Below are positions 1 through 10,226 of a DNA stretch of 64,000 nt, in pieces; the stretch's first letter is position 1; every line of letters begins with the position of its first letter. A program made the translations under genes and the position numbers. This stretch comes from Agapanthus africanus (lineage: Eukaryota; Streptophyta; Magnoliopsida; Asparagales; Amaryllidaceae). The notes beneath the pieces were generated by a model that was not told the DNA's origin, searched no databases, and saw only the letters and a list, made by a program, of their open reading frames with translations. Where the stretch lies: the NCBI GenBank assembly GCA_030015575.1, contig CM057342.1, forward strand, positions 616,867,348-616,931,347, read 5' to 3'.

Positions 1-181
1 ATATAGAGAGACAAAGAAAGAAACATCAGAGCGGATCCACTCACTGAGGCTATTCCTTGAACGCAATAGTTTCACAAACGAGCTTTGTGAGACTGACCAG
101 TAGAGGAGTTGGGTGTTCGGTATCACACGGGCTGTGAGTATGCGACATCGCAATAATTAGCCTTGAGTGCAAGTGGGAGAT
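1..181 (+). pseudogene. 3' end of copia element B1: decayed RNase H tail and polypurine tract
   Basis: This is the last stretch of the interior of a plus-strand copia element that continues off the left edge. Around 33-60 the reading gives ADPLTEAIP and then a stop, which matches the conserved ADPFTKALP motif near the C-terminus of copia RNase H in A1. The rest is non-coding and leads to the polypurine tract AAGTGGGAGAT (171-181) directly before the LTR. The reverse complement of the same stretch appears at 59044-59200 in element G and, more loosely, at 24223-24400 in D, so B1 belongs to group 3. No open frame remains. Confidence 0.8.
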
Positions 182-2396
182 TGTTGGAGATAGTGCCCTC
201 AGAGTCAATTATTGGATCACAGGCACGTGATTGCAATGATTGAGGGAGGACCTATCCCGGTACGACAGTCTTACTCGAGATGATAGTATGCTATCAGGTT
301 TACCTTTATCATCGTGTACTGCTTTAGGTGACCTGACAGGTCGCTATTGCACGTTGATAGAGCCCCTAGGATTCTTGCTTGACGACCAGCAGTTTGAGGG
401 CGATCATATACGTGAGAGCTGGGGTCTACAAGCATATCCTTAAAAGGTCCCTAGTCGTGGGAGTTTCGAGACAGGGCATCGATTCTCCAGAGTAGACTAG
501 TGTATACAGTCGAGACCCCGACGAGGGGTGGTGGCCGGTCTCACAAGCCATTGGTGTCAGTTGGATCACCTAAGATGTATACAGGTGCTCATTGGGTTAT
601 GAGTACACCGGACAGGACTCGCCGGGAACATGCTAGTTGGTCTTATACCTGACGTCAGATAGCAGTTCCCTGGTGACATGTGTACAGGTTAGTTCATCGA
701 CCTGGGGATCGTCATTTTTCTCGTGTGAGTTCCCACTGTACTTTGATTACTTCCCTACCACGGCTCAAAGGAGTCGTGCAAACAGGTTTTAGTTGGGTAC
801 AGTCCCGAGCTACATGGAGGCAGTGAGCGGATCTTCAGGGGTTCGTCTCTCCCGGTATTGGGGGTGAGGTCGCGCTGTGTCTAGGAGAGCCATTACACGA
901 AGACCTTGGCCAAGGCAGGAGATTTACTGGTAGGTATTCCAGTAGTATCTCAGGGTGTTCTGGGCTACACTCCGACACGACTTGTACCGCTTTTGGGGGT
1001 CTGACTTTTACCCACCCCCTAGGCCCGACATGCGATGCTCATAGACGAACGGACCGGACTGTACGGATATTGTCACTGACAGGCTCAGTAGGGTGTCAGG
1101 ATGAGTTCGCTCATCGACGTCCCTTTTAGTCAATAGCTGGTGGCCCGTTACGTATTGGCTTATACCTCTGACGTGCTAGTGGTTAAATCCACAGCCATAG
1201 TATTGACGAGTCTTTAGAGTCCACCACACTTTCAGTTACTCAAGCTTTCGGGCGAAACGCTGTAGAGGCCGTATGGAGATATGGCAGGGTCCGATCAGAT
1301 ACGTGCGGTATTGCATGGATCAGGATCGGACGGTTTGTACTAGTAGCCGTATAGGTATATAGCAGGGTTCGATCAGATACGTGCGGTATTGCACGGATCA
1401 GGATCGGACGGATTTAACTAGCCGGTTTTGGTTTAAGCCGGTCCTAGTTTAGTACAGTGTAGATTTTGTCTCTTTGCATTTGTATCCGGACGGAATACAG
1501 ATACGGGTGTGTATGCACAGTATTGGGGTTTTCCTGTAATTTATTACGGGACCAGTTTTCTGGAGTTGCCAGTTTGCATTCCGTTCCGGCCGGTTTTCCT
1601 TTGTTCTTTCCCGGCCGGACTTTTCCGATGGAGGGGGTTATTTGCAATTGTGCAAATAACTTTTTGTGGAGGGGTTTATTGCATAAGTCTTGATATGATA
1701 AGCATCTTTGCTTTATCATCCATGTTGTGCTTTAATGAGATTTGATTGGATGAGGATGGGTTGGATTTGATATAAGCATGGTGTATGTTTGGATGTGGTC
1801 ACCTTTCCTTCACTCCCACACTCACCTCCCTTCATACTACATATCCATTCTTTCCTCCACCATTTTCCTAGAAGATTTGGCCGGCCACTTTTTGGTGAGG
1901 AGAAAAATGAGAGGTTCATTTTTGGTGTATCATTTGTTCATCTCATTTCCTTGCAAAATTGATAGCATCATTTCCCTCAAAGTTCATTCTTCCTTCACCT
2001 CCATCAATGGCAACATAACCCCAAAGTGAGACATCCACTCTTCACTACTTCCTACAGCAAATCTTGGACGCGTCGATTCGCCAGCTTCGCGCCCGAGTTG
2101 CCTCGGTATTGAGGTGGGAGCCCGTAAAAGCTACAGGCGATGTGGTGCCCTTTCCGACGAGGAGGAGACGGACGGAGATCCCGCGAGGAGATCGGAGTGG
2201 AGATGAAGACCGGAGGACTCGGATCAGTCGGTACATCTCTTCCCTTTCTTGTTTGTAGCTTAGACTTGTTAATGGTTACGATCCGGAGTTTAGTGCGCGG
2301 TGGTGCCGGTTTGCTAAGTCCGCAAAAATTAAAGTTTATCACCGCTTCCGCATTCCGGCGTCGGATTGACGGCCGGGGCGCCGCCGTGCACTTACA
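182..2396 (+). repeat. 3' LTR of copia element B1 (group 3)
   Basis: The repeat starts TGTTGGAGATAGTGCCCTC right after the polypurine tract and ends in CTTACA, giving TG...CA termini over 2,215 bp. It is colinear with the B2 LTR (52690-54910) and with the reverse complement of the G LTR (56730-59043). Its last 60 bases resemble the end of the D LTR more than the end of B2. It sits against the A1 LTR at 2397: A1 homology begins at the very next base, which indicates insertion of B1 into A1. A tandem stem-loop repeat lies at 1268-1421. Confidence 0.88.
1268..1421 (+). repeat. Two-copy tandem repeat (about 78 bp) containing a stem-loop, inside LTR B1
   Basis: Two adjacent units begin GCCGTAT at 1268 and 1346. 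Each holds an inverted repeat: an outer arm GATC...GATC with C/G flanks and an inner arm CGTGC...GCACG (one mismatch in unit 1) around GGTATT. The same duplication is present in LTR B2 (about 53778-53935) and in LTR G (about 57820-57965), so it predates these copies. It lies in the middle of the LTR, where promoter or R-region elements would be expected. Confidence 0.75.
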
Positions 2397-4231
2397 CTGA
2401 GGGTTCAACCTTCGGGCTCTTTCTCGAACTTTGAGAGAACTAGAATCTTCGGCTTGCTAAACCTTTGATCCTAGAGAGAGTAGAGAGTGTCTAGGGGTTG
2501 TTTTCTTTTCAAGGAGAGGGATTCTCAACACATGAGAAGGATTCTCCTTGAGCTTGAGGAAGAAGAAGATGAAGTGAGGAGAGAGAATGAATATGATAGA
2601 ATGAGCTCTCTTTTTCCTTTTGCAACCATATCAAAAAGAAAAAGAATTATCTAAATAATAATAATAATTCAAATGAGAATAGTTGATGGTTGTTTTGGAA
2701 TGACCACTATCATAACTTCATTAAATGAATGTAAGCTAGAATCAAGGAGCATCCTTGCAAAGTAATGATGATGGTCAAACATTCAACCATGGTCAACAAG
2801 TCAACCATGGTCAACAAGTCAACAAAACCAACCATGACATAATTTCATTTAATTACTATTATTAATTGATATATCAGAATTCCATTAGGGTTTGGAAAAA
2901 GACGACTGTCAACTGTGCATACGCACCCGTTCCGAAACCCTAATGAAAAACCTCTTCCTCCGCCTCAAACAACTGTGCATACACACCTGCATTCTCGTTC
3001 CGAGGAACAAGAATACCAAGAGATAAAAATCAACCCCAAAACATATACCAGTATCTGACTCAAACCAGAGCCTACTAGTAATATCCGTCCGGACTCCAAA
3101 CGTGCACAAGTGCGCGGATGAGAACGAACCCTGTCGCAAGACCATGCGACCTCTACTCTGTTTTGCCCAGAGGCGAATACCCTCTGTGTGGGACTCTAAA
3201 GACTCGACACTACGCTGGCAGTGGGTTTAACCACAGACCGCAAGCGGCACTAGCTGTGCGTAACGGTCCCCAGGTAGATGCCGACAAGAAGGCTGACGAG
3301 GTGAACCCCATCTGAACTCCTACTGAGTCTGAATGTGACAGTCTCCGTACAGTCCGGTCTGTTCGTCTGATACATCGCATGGCGGGCCTAGGGGGCGGTA
3401 AACGTCAGTCCCCCAATAGCGGTACAAGTCGTGTCGGAGTGAAGCCCAAAACACCCTGAGATAACACTGGAAGCCTACCAGTATATCCCGCTTGCCCTGG
3501 CCAGGGACTACTCGTGTAATGGCTCTCCTAGACACAGCGCGATGTCAACCCCCAATACCGGGAGAGACGAATCCTGTCTAACCGTCACTGCCTCCAAGTG
3601 CTTCGGGACTGCACCCAACCATTACCTGTTTGCATGACTCCTTTGAGCCGTGGTAGGGTAGTGATCAAAGTGCAGTGGGAACACACTCGAGGCGAAGTGT
3701 CAGTGTCAAGTCAGCGGACTAAGCTGTACTCATGTCACCTGGGAACTGATAACTGACGATAGGTATAATACCAACCTGTCAGTTCCCGACGAGTCCTGTC
3801 CAGTGTACTCGTAACCCAACGAGCACCCGTATACTATCTCCAGTACGACGTACTGATGGCTGTGGGACAGACCATCTCCCACACTGGGATGAGAAGCGCA
3901 TACGCTAGTCTACTCCGGAGTATCGATGCCCTGTCTCGATAGTCCTGCGACTAGGGACCTGTATAAGGATGTGCTTATAGATTACCCAGCCCCCACTAGT
4001 GTGACTGCCATCACAACGCTGGTAATCAAGCAAAGATCCTAAGGGCTCCACTAATGCGTATAGGTGATATCGCAAAATAAACACATGTACACATTGAAGT
4101 AGAAACAAACCAAGTAGCATACTACTATATTGAGCAAGATTGTTTATACAAGGTGAATATCCCAAGCTTCCATTAAGTAATATACAAACTAGTATGATAC
4201 AATAATGGCCTCTAGGGCATATACACTAACA
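2397..4231 (-). repeat. 3' LTR of A1 (outer 252 bp missing)
   Basis: Read on the minus strand it begins TGTTAGTGTATATGCCCTAG just after the polypurine tract. It matches 10479-12313 over 1,835 bp with about nine substitutions and no length change. On its low-coordinate side the match stops at 2397, whereas the 5' copy continues to 10227. The short open frames inside it (for example 2909-3145 and 3905-4165) recur at the same offset in the 5' copy and are LTR sequence, not genes. Confidence 0.92.
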
Positions 4232-4242
4232 ATCTCCCACTT
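4232..4242 (-). promoter_or_regulatory. Polypurine tract of A1
   Basis: On the minus strand the bases are AAGTGGGAGAT, immediately before the TGTTAG start of the 3' LTR and four bases after the Gag-Pol stop codon. In LTR elements this is the plus-strand DNA primer. The same sequence precedes the 3' LTRs of B1, C, D and G. Confidence 0.85.
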
Positions 4243-4245
4243 GCA

Positions 4246-7200
4246 CTAAGGCCATGTACTGGCGTATCGAAGACCTATCATCTCGATCAGCCGCTCGAAC
4301 TGAGTCTGGGGTAGGGCCTTGGTGAATGGATCTGCAGTGTTTTCTTCTGAAGCAACCCTCCGAACCTCGATCTCCTTGCGATCCACGATCTCCCTGATTA
4401 GGTGATACCGCCTCAAGATGTGCCTGGATCTCTGATGGGACCTGGGTTCCTTCGCTAAAGCTATAGCCCCGTTGTTGTCGCAATACAGAGGTATTGGGTC
4501 AACAATGGACGGAACCACCTGAAGTTCTTTCAAGAACTTCCTCATCCAGACAGCTTCTTTTGCGGCATCAGATGTAGCGATGTATTCCGCTTCCATCGTC
4601 GAGTCTGCAACGGTTTCCTGTTTGGAACTCTTCCAACACACCGCCCCTCCATTGAGGGTAAAGACAAAACCCGACATGGACTTGGAATCATCCTTGTCAC
4701 TCTGGAAGCTGGAGTCAGCAAAGGCCTCGATCTGGAGGTCTTTTCCGCCATACACCAAGAACATCTCCTTAGTCCTTCTCAGGTACTTGAGAATGTTCTT
4801 TACCGCTATCCAGTGTTTCTCCCCTGGGTTTGACTGATACCGGCTTACCACACTCAGTGCATAAGCTACATCCGGTCTGGTACACAACATCGCATACATT
4901 ATAGAGCCTACCGCAGAAGCGTAGGGTATAATAGACATGCGATCCCTCTCCAAATCAGTCTTGGGAGACATCTCTTTAGAGAGGGTGATCCCGTGACAAG
5001 CCGGTAGGTTACCGCGCTTGGAATCTTCCATACTGAATCTTTTCAGTATAGTGTCGATGTACCTGGACTGTGAAAGTCCTAATATCCTCTTGGATCTATC
5101 ACGATGGATCCGGATCCCCAGGATGTAAGAGGCATCACCCAGGTCTTTCATGGAGAACCTGTGTGACAAGAATCCCTTGACAGATTGTAGCATAGGAATG
5201 TCATTTCCTATTAAGAGAATGTCATCCACGTATAAAACGAGGAATACTACAGTTCTCGCTACAAATCTACAATAGATGCATGGTTCATCTGGATTTTTGA
5301 TAAAGCCAAATTCCTTGACCGTCTCATCAAAACAGATGTTCCAACTCCGCGATGCCTGCTTCAGTCCATAGATGGACTTAAGCAACTTGCACACCTTTCC
5401 GCTGCTCCCACTCTGAATGAAACCCTCTGGCTGATCCATATAGACACACTCCTCTAAATTTCCATTTAGAAAAGCGGTTTTTACATCCATCTGCCAAGTC
5501 TCATAATCGTGGAAGGCAGCAATGGCAAGAAGGATCCGAATGGATTTCAGCATAGCCACTGGAGAAAAGGTTTCGTCATAGTCCAAGCCAGGTCTTTGAC
5601 GGAAACCCTTTGCTACAAGTCTAGCTTTATAGGTCTCAACCTGTCCATCTACACCAATCTTCCTTTTGAAGATCCACTTGCATCCTACGGGTTTTACCCC
5701 GTCTGGAGCAATGTCCAACGTCCATACTTTGTTGGTGTACATGGACTCCATTTCGGTCCACATTGCATCCAGCCATTTTACCGAGTCAACGCTTTGAACG
5801 GCCTGCTGGAAGCTAGTAGGCTCATCATAATCTATGATGCAATCCTCTCTATCCCCGTCTATGAGAAAACCGTAGTATCTCTCGGGCGGATGAGACTGCC
5901 TACTACTTCTGCGGAGCGGCATAGGAATGTCCTGTTCTTTTGAACCTACTGGCTCTTCCAAGCTTTCAGTAATAGCTTGTGGTTCTGGAATTTCTTCCAG
6001 TTCTATTGCGCTCCTACTTATCTGGGTTTCTAAAAACTCAGTTTCCAAGAAGCGGGCATGTTGAGAGACAAGAACTTTTTGTTCCTCTGCGAAATAGAAC
6101 AGATACCCCCTGGAGTTCTTTGGGTATCCCACAAACTTACACTGTACTGAACGCGCTTCGAGCTTGTCCGCATGCTGCTTTTTTATAAAAGCTGGACATC
6201 CCCATATCTTAAGATACTTAAGACAGGGTTTCTTCCCACTCCATATCTGATATGGGGTGGTAGGCACAGTCTTGGTTGGAGCCTTGTTCAAGAGATATGC
6301 AACTGCTTCTAGTGCATAACCCCAGAAAGATCGCGGTAACTCAGCCTTGCTCATCATGGAACGAACCATATCCAATAGGGTTCGATTCCGTCTCTCCGAT
6401 ACACCGTTATGTTGCGGGGTGTATGGAGGAGTAAGCTGAGAGAGAATTCCATTCTCTTTTAAGTAATTCAGGAACTCGGCACTTAAGTATTCACCACCTC
6501 GATCCGATCTTAGAATCTTAATACTTTTGCCTGTTTGTTTTTCAACTTCATTCTTGTAATCCCGAAATTTCTCAAAGGCCTCGGATTTGTGCTTCATTAA
6601 GAAGACATGTCCATACCTAGAGAAATCGTCTGTGAAAGTAATGAAGTATGAATAACCGCTTTGCGCATGTGTAGACATTGGACCACACACGTCACTGTGT
6701 ATGAGTCCCAAGAGCTCGCTCGCTCTTTCTCCGTGTCCAGTGAACGGAGTCTTTGTCATCTTTCCCATGAGACAAGATTCACAAGTGGCATAAGACTGAT
6801 ACTCGAACGGATCCAAGTATCCTTCTTTATGTAACTTAGTCAACCGTGTCTCATTGATGTGACCCAGTCTACAATGCCATAAGAAAGCCTGATTGATATC
6901 TGGAGACTTTCTTTTGTGTGTATTCTGGACATTGAAAATCTGTGGTTGGTTTAATACGTATATACCATTGCTCAGTGTACCTGACCCAATCAGAACTTGA
7001 TTAAGGTGAATGTTTACAACATTACTTACAAACGCAAATTCATAACCTTCTTTAGAAACCAAAGATACAGAAATGATATTACAAGTTGCGTTGGGTACAA
7101 AAAAGCAATTACGCAAAACCAAAACATGTCCATCTGACATTCCCAGGTGATAGTCCCCCACGGCTTTAGCATCCATGCTAGCTCCGTTCGCAACTCTGAG

Positions 7201-8196
7201 GGTCATGTCACCTGCCTTCAAAAACCTACGGTTTCTCAACGCCTGCAAAGAATTACAGATATGAGATCCTGATCCGGTATCCAATACCCAGGAAGTAGAG
7301 TTTATAGAAAGACAGTTTTCAATAACATACACACCTGAAGCTGAAGCCGCAACCTGCTTCAGTTCCTGTGTCCTGGCTTTCCAAGCCCTGCAATCTTTCT
7401 TCCAGTGTCCACTCTTGTGACAATAGAAGCATTCCTCTTTACCCACAAGCTTCCCCGCAATCTTTGTTGCCTTTGCTTTTCCCTTCGTATCCACTTTACT
7501 AACACCGCCCCTTGGTTTGGCGGGGGCTTTCCTCTTCTTTCCCTTGGCTTTCGCCTTGGACCTAGAAGAAGAAGATCCTCCTACAAACAAAGTGGATGTT
7601 TCCCTACCTTTCTGTAGGGTGCCCTCTGCACTCCTCAGCATGTTGAGGAGTTCTGAAAGTTCAACTTCTTTTTCTTGCAAGTTGAAATTCAGTATGAACT
7701 GGGCGTAAGTGGAAGGAAGGGACTGGAGAACTAAGTCCGTATAGAGCTCACTCTCCAACGTGGTCCCAAGTTCCGCGAGCTCCTCAATGTAGCCAATCAT
7801 CTTAAGCACGTGGTCCGCTACCGATGATCCGACGGCCAACTTTGCCGAAAATAACTTCTTCGACACTTTGTATCTCGCGATACGAGACTGCTCTCCATAC
7901 AGTTCTTTTGTATGGAGAAATATGGATTCCAAGTCCATATTCTCGTGCCTCCTCTGATGTTCGAGGTCCATAGAGGCAAGCACGAGGCACCTGGCCTTTG
8001 CGCAATCAATCTCCCAAGTCTTACGGATTTCATTATCCGCGACGCTGGAGGTGGGACCTGGGACGGGGGGAGCTTTGGTGGTAAGAAGATACCCCAGCTT
8101 GTCGTAAGTGATTGCCATTTTGACATTCCTTAGCCAATCTTTGTAGTTTGGCCCTGTCAGTATGTTTTTATCTAGAAGTAACTTAAGTCCAGTCAT
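4246..8196 (-). CDS. gag-pol: Ty1/copia Gag-Pol polyprotein (gag, protease, integrase, reverse transcriptase, RNase H)
   Basis: This single open frame has the complete copia domain order. Numbering is from an upstream ATG at 8241, giving 1,331 residues. Met16 (8196) is preferred as the start because MTGLKLLLDKNILTGPNYKDW looks like a normal copia Gag N-terminus, and upstream residues read through the UTR. Visible motifs are: a basic stretch at 228-262; a zinc knuckle CX2CX4HX4C (Cys271, Cys274, His279, Cys284); protease DTGSG at 321; integrase HHCC (His456, His461, Cys487, Cys490) and D,D35E (Asp517, Asp580, Glu616); RT Asp919 and YVDD at 1004-1007; RNase H Asp1176, Glu1217, Asp1255 and the C-terminal ADPFTKALP. 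No stop or frameshift is seen. The protein would assemble particles and reverse-transcribe and integrate the element. Activity is inferred, not shown; truncation of the 3' LTR by B1 should now block a normal cycle for this copy. Confidence 0.96.
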   Translation of the reverse strand: MTGLKLLLDKNILTGPNYKDWLRNVKMAITYDKLGYLLTTKAPPVPGPTSSVADNEIRKTWEIDCAKARCLVLASMDLEHQRRHENMDLESIFLHTKELYGEQSRIARYKVSKKLFSAKLAVGSSVADHVLKMIGYIEELAELGTTLESELYTDLVLQSLPSTYAQFILNFNLQEKEVELSELLNMLRSAEGTLQKGRETSTLFVGGSSSSRSKAKAKGKKRKAPAKPRGGVSKVDTKGKAKATKIAGKLVGKEECFYCHKSGHWKKDCRAWKARTQELKQVAASASGVYVIENCLSINSTSWVLDTGSGSHICNSLQALRNRRFLKAGDMTLRVANGASMDAKAVGDYHLGMSDGHVLVLRNCFFVPNATCNIISVSLVSKEGYEFAFVSNVVNIHLNQVLIGSGTLSNGIYVLNQPQIFNVQNTHKRKSPDINQAFLWHCRLGHINETRLTKLHKEGYLDPFEYQSYATCESCLMGKMTKTPFTGHGERASELLGLIHSDVCGPMSTHAQSGYSYFITFTDDFSRYGHVFLMKHKSEAFEKFRDYKNEVEKQTGKSIKILRSDRGGEYLSAEFLNYLKENGILSQLTPPYTPQHNGVSERRNRTLLDMVRSMMSKAELPRSFWGYALEAVAYLLNKAPTKTVPTTPYQIWSGKKPCLKYLKIWGCPAFIKKQHADKLEARSVQCKFVGYPKNSRGYLFYFAEEQKVLVSQHARFLETEFLETQISRSAIELEEIPEPQAITESLEEPVGSKEQDIPMPLRRSSRQSHPPERYYGFLIDGDREDCIIDYDEPTSFQQAVQSVDSVKWLDAMWTEMESMYTNKVWTLDIAPDGVKPVGCKWIFKRKIGVDGQVETYKARLVAKGFRQRPGLDYDETFSPVAMLKSIRILLAIAAFHDYETWQMDVKTAFLNGNLEECVYMDQPEGFIQSGSSGKVCKLLKSIYGLKQASRSWNICFDETVKEFGFIKNPDEPCIYCRFVARTVVFLVLYVDDILLIGNDIPMLQSVKGFLSHRFSMKDLGDASYILGIRIHRDRSKRILGLSQSRYIDTILKRFSMEDSKRGNLPACHGITLSKEMSPKTDLERDRMSIIPYASAVGSIMYAMLCTRPDVAYALSVVSRYQSNPGEKHWIAVKNILKYLRRTKEMFLVYGGKDLQIEAFADSSFQSDKDDSKSMSGFVFTLNGGAVCWKSSKQETVADSTMEAEYIATSDAAKEAVWMRKFLKELQVVPSIVDPIPLYCDNNGAIALAKEPRSHQRSRHILRRYHLIREIVDRKEIEVRRVASEENTADPFTKALPQTQFERLIEMIGLRYASTWP

Positions 8197-8691
8197 TTCG
8201 ATTTGGTCGCTGCGGGGGGGAGAGAAGAAACACTTTAGCACGATGCTCTTGCAAGTTTAGAATGGTTTTTAATTTGTCTAAACAGGATGGCTCCCACTGT
8301 CTCTCGAATCCCTCCTCAAACCATAAATGAAGAATTAGTCGGGATCAATCCCACCGCACAATACTTGCTTAACCGTTCAGCCAGGCCAGTGTCGGTACTT
8401 CGAGGGAGGTTTTCCAACGCTTTCGCGAAGTTCCTTAATTTAAGAACCTCTTTTCCCTGGGGGCGTAGCCCCGCTAACACCTTTCTAGGCACCTACTAGG
8501 TTTATAGCATTGATCGTTTAGTGAGAAATTTCCCGAGGAGTAGCATATACTCACAGTAGGATCGGGATCCAAATATCATCGCGTGACGAAACTGAAGGAA
8601 TCCTACCAGAATCATCACACTCCAAATGGTATGCAAATCTAGCAAGTTTCAGTACTTATGAAACTCCCGATGTGGATTTTTGCCCCATGCT

Positions 8692-8901
8692 CTTATGACC
8701 TTGACGAAGGTCAACAAATCATAAGTCACATGTCAAGTTCTGCCTGTCATTATCCAGGTTAATTTGAACCCACCCGTATATACCCTTGACGAAGGTCAAC
8801 AAGGCAATGCGACTGTTCCAAACCAACGCATCTATCTATGCTACATATGAACACCCAACAGCTACCAATCTCTATGCCTTGACGAAGGTCAACAAACATA
8901 G
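8692..8901 (-). other. Triple hairpin cassette in the A1 leader
   Basis: Three copies of a 19-bp core occur at 8699-8717, 8784-8802 and 8878-8896. In the RNA sense each folds as UUGAC-CUUC-GUCAA. Each has its own outer stem: CTTATGA with TCATAAG (8692-8725), CCTTG with CAAGG (8783-8804), and CTATG with CATAG (8872-8901). Spacing is about 90 nt. Cognate triplets lie at 16663-16872 (C), 27769-27975 (D), 36487-36696 (F), 51470-51677 (E) and 62728-62935 (G). The function is unknown; see findings. Confidence 0.8.
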
Positions 8902-9105
8902 CTTGAATACTATTGAATATTCATACGAAACGACGGAGGGCTACGAATGGTTTTGGCGAAACCGTGAACGTAGTGAACTTGATATAATCGATGGAACGAG
9001 ATAGCTTTTAGAAGGAGTGGCTCAAGCTCCGCATTTAAAAGTTAGTTTTGAAAAGAACCGAGTGGTTTTTCGAAAGTGTTCCAACGACTTTAACTTGGTT
9101 TATTA

Positions 9106-9160
9106 TCTTGCATTAGTTCTTTTAATGCGTGATATTCTTGCATTAGTTCTTTTAATGCGT
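9106..9160 (-). repeat. Two-copy 30-bp tandem repeat in the A1 leader
   Basis: A 25-bp block beginning TCTTGCATTAG is repeated perfectly at 9106-9130 and 9136-9160, with 5 bp between the copies. Only one copy of the corresponding stretch was noticed in the other elements, so the duplication looks private to A1. Confidence 0.7.
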
Positions 9161-9250
9161 CCCATCATTTAATCCTACCATTGCAGAAAACAACCAAAAT
9201 ATGACGTACGCTTATGCCATTCGCATTCGCCACGGGGTCCCGTCATCACC

Positions 9251-9271
9251 CGTTAGGTTACTTAACTAACG
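9251..9271 (-). other. Leader hairpin CGTTAG/CTAACG (A1)
   Basis: A 6-bp perfect stem encloses a 9-nt loop. It is flanked by a block of about 90 bp conserved in all group leaders (from GCCATCCGCATTCGCCA to GCGCGGATGTAAAACAT). Counterparts: 17421-17441 (C), 28384-28404 (D), 44560-44580 (F), 52236-52256 (E) and 63484-63504 (G). F has a compensatory change in the stem. Confidence 0.7.
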
Positions 9272-9968
9272 ACAGAGCGGGGGCTGGGCTAGCGCGGCTG
9301 TAAAACATAAGCAACGCCTAAATATAAAGCAATGATAGACATTACAGATCACAGATGAATACATTGGATATACTAGGAATCCGCAATCCGTTCGAGCCTG
9401 CAACGAAAAGCGGATTACACGGTCGCGGTGAATAGCCAAAACCCCACTCAAGACCCCTACGGGTGCGGCAAACTACTCGCCAAATACCCGGTAGTTTGTG
9501 CACCCCTCCATGGGTCTATCCTAGGAGCAAAAACAGTAAAAAGAATTATACAATGACGGCTACAACCCCGACCCGGTTGTGCGGCCATACAAATAATATT
9601 ATTACATCAATTTACATTTACAAATGAATGAAAGAAAAACAAAAGCTCATCTCACATCCACCCCGGCTATTCACCCGCGACAGTCCAACACATTCATATA
9701 CACATTCCAATATCAAACACAGATCACAGAGATGTATAACCCCGACTAATCGACTTATAGCGATTAGCCGACGTTCAATACATACAAACATCACAGATAT
9801 AACCAATATAGCCAAAGTGTAGCGAAGTTCGAAAAAAATACGGATTTATAGGACCCCAAAAGTAAATTTCTTTTCTGGAAAATCTGGGCACATATAACAT
9901 ATTTGAAAAATCCCAAAACCCTACCAGAAGAACACTGCACAAAACACGATCACATGAAGAGCCTAAAC

Positions 9969-10018
9969 GGCGGCGGATCCGCGGCGAAGAGAATAGCTGA
10001 GGCCGCGGATCCGCGGCG
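9969..10018 (-). other. GC-rich palindromes about 195 nt after the A1 primer-binding site
   Basis: Two palindromes centred on GGATCC lie 30 bp apart: GCGGATCCGC at 9973-9982 and the perfect 14-mer CCGCGGATCCGCGG at 10003-10016. They can fold singly or pair with each other. Equivalent GC-rich hairpins sit at the same distance from the primer-binding site in C, D and B2. Confidence 0.75.
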
Positions 10019-10212
10019 GTTTGAAGGTTTCATGTGATCGTTTTTCTTGGGTGTTCTCACAAAATCCTGAGCCGATTTTAGGAGTAAAAAGTTTTACTTT
10101 TAGAGCACAAAAAATTTCAACAGAAACTTAGGGTTTTTGATTTCCGGTTTTTGTGATTTTTCGGTTTCGAACTTCCATACACTTCGCTACCAAGCTAGTT
10201 TAAGTTTAGTTA

Positions 10213-10225
10213 GGCTCTGATACCA
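10213..10225 (-). promoter_or_regulatory. Primer-binding site of A1 (initiator tRNA-Met)
   Basis: The minus strand reads TGGTATCAGAGCC, the standard plant copia site complementary to the 3' end of initiator tRNA-Met, one base after the ACA end of the 5' LTR. It fixes the LTR boundary at 10227. Confidence 0.93.
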
Positions 10226-10226
10226 C

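Larger units (their letters stand above)
8197..10226 (-). other. Long 5' leader of A1 between primer-binding site and gag
   Basis: About 2 kb of non-coding sequence separates the primer-binding site from gag, which is long for a copia element. No convincing frame was found. It carries, in transcript order, a GC-rich palindromic hairpin (10016-9969), a CGTTAG/CTAACG hairpin (9271-9251), a 30-bp tandem repeat (9160-9106) and three similar hairpins (8901-8692). The same arrangement is recognisable in the leaders of C, D, E, F and G, and in part in B2, while neighbouring leader sequence has drifted. This points to selected RNA structure. Confidence 0.75.

Noticed and set aside
2398..2399. TG at 2398 (and 10480) as the true end of the A1 LTR
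   Set aside because: No primer-binding site lies beside 10480, and no target duplication fits. The real site TGGTATCAGAGCC is at 10213-10225, placing the LTR end at 10227; 2397 is a truncation caused by B1.
2909..3145. Short frames repeated at 10991-11227 and elsewhere, looking like conserved small proteins
   Set aside because: They are at equal offsets in the paired LTRs; identity follows from LTR duplication, not protein selection.
4226..4483. 85-codon frame opposite or out of frame at the end of Gag-Pol
   Set aside because: Out-of-frame shadow of the RNase H coding region.
8699..8896. Three spaced repeats resembling a short CRISPR array
   Set aside because: Plant retrotransposon leader, unequal spacing, repeats are palindromic cores of individual hairpins, and spacers are conserved between elements.
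10213..10226. Possible tRNA gene from the GGCTCTGATACCA match
   Set aside because: Only the primer-complementary 13 bases are present, with no cloverleaf around them.
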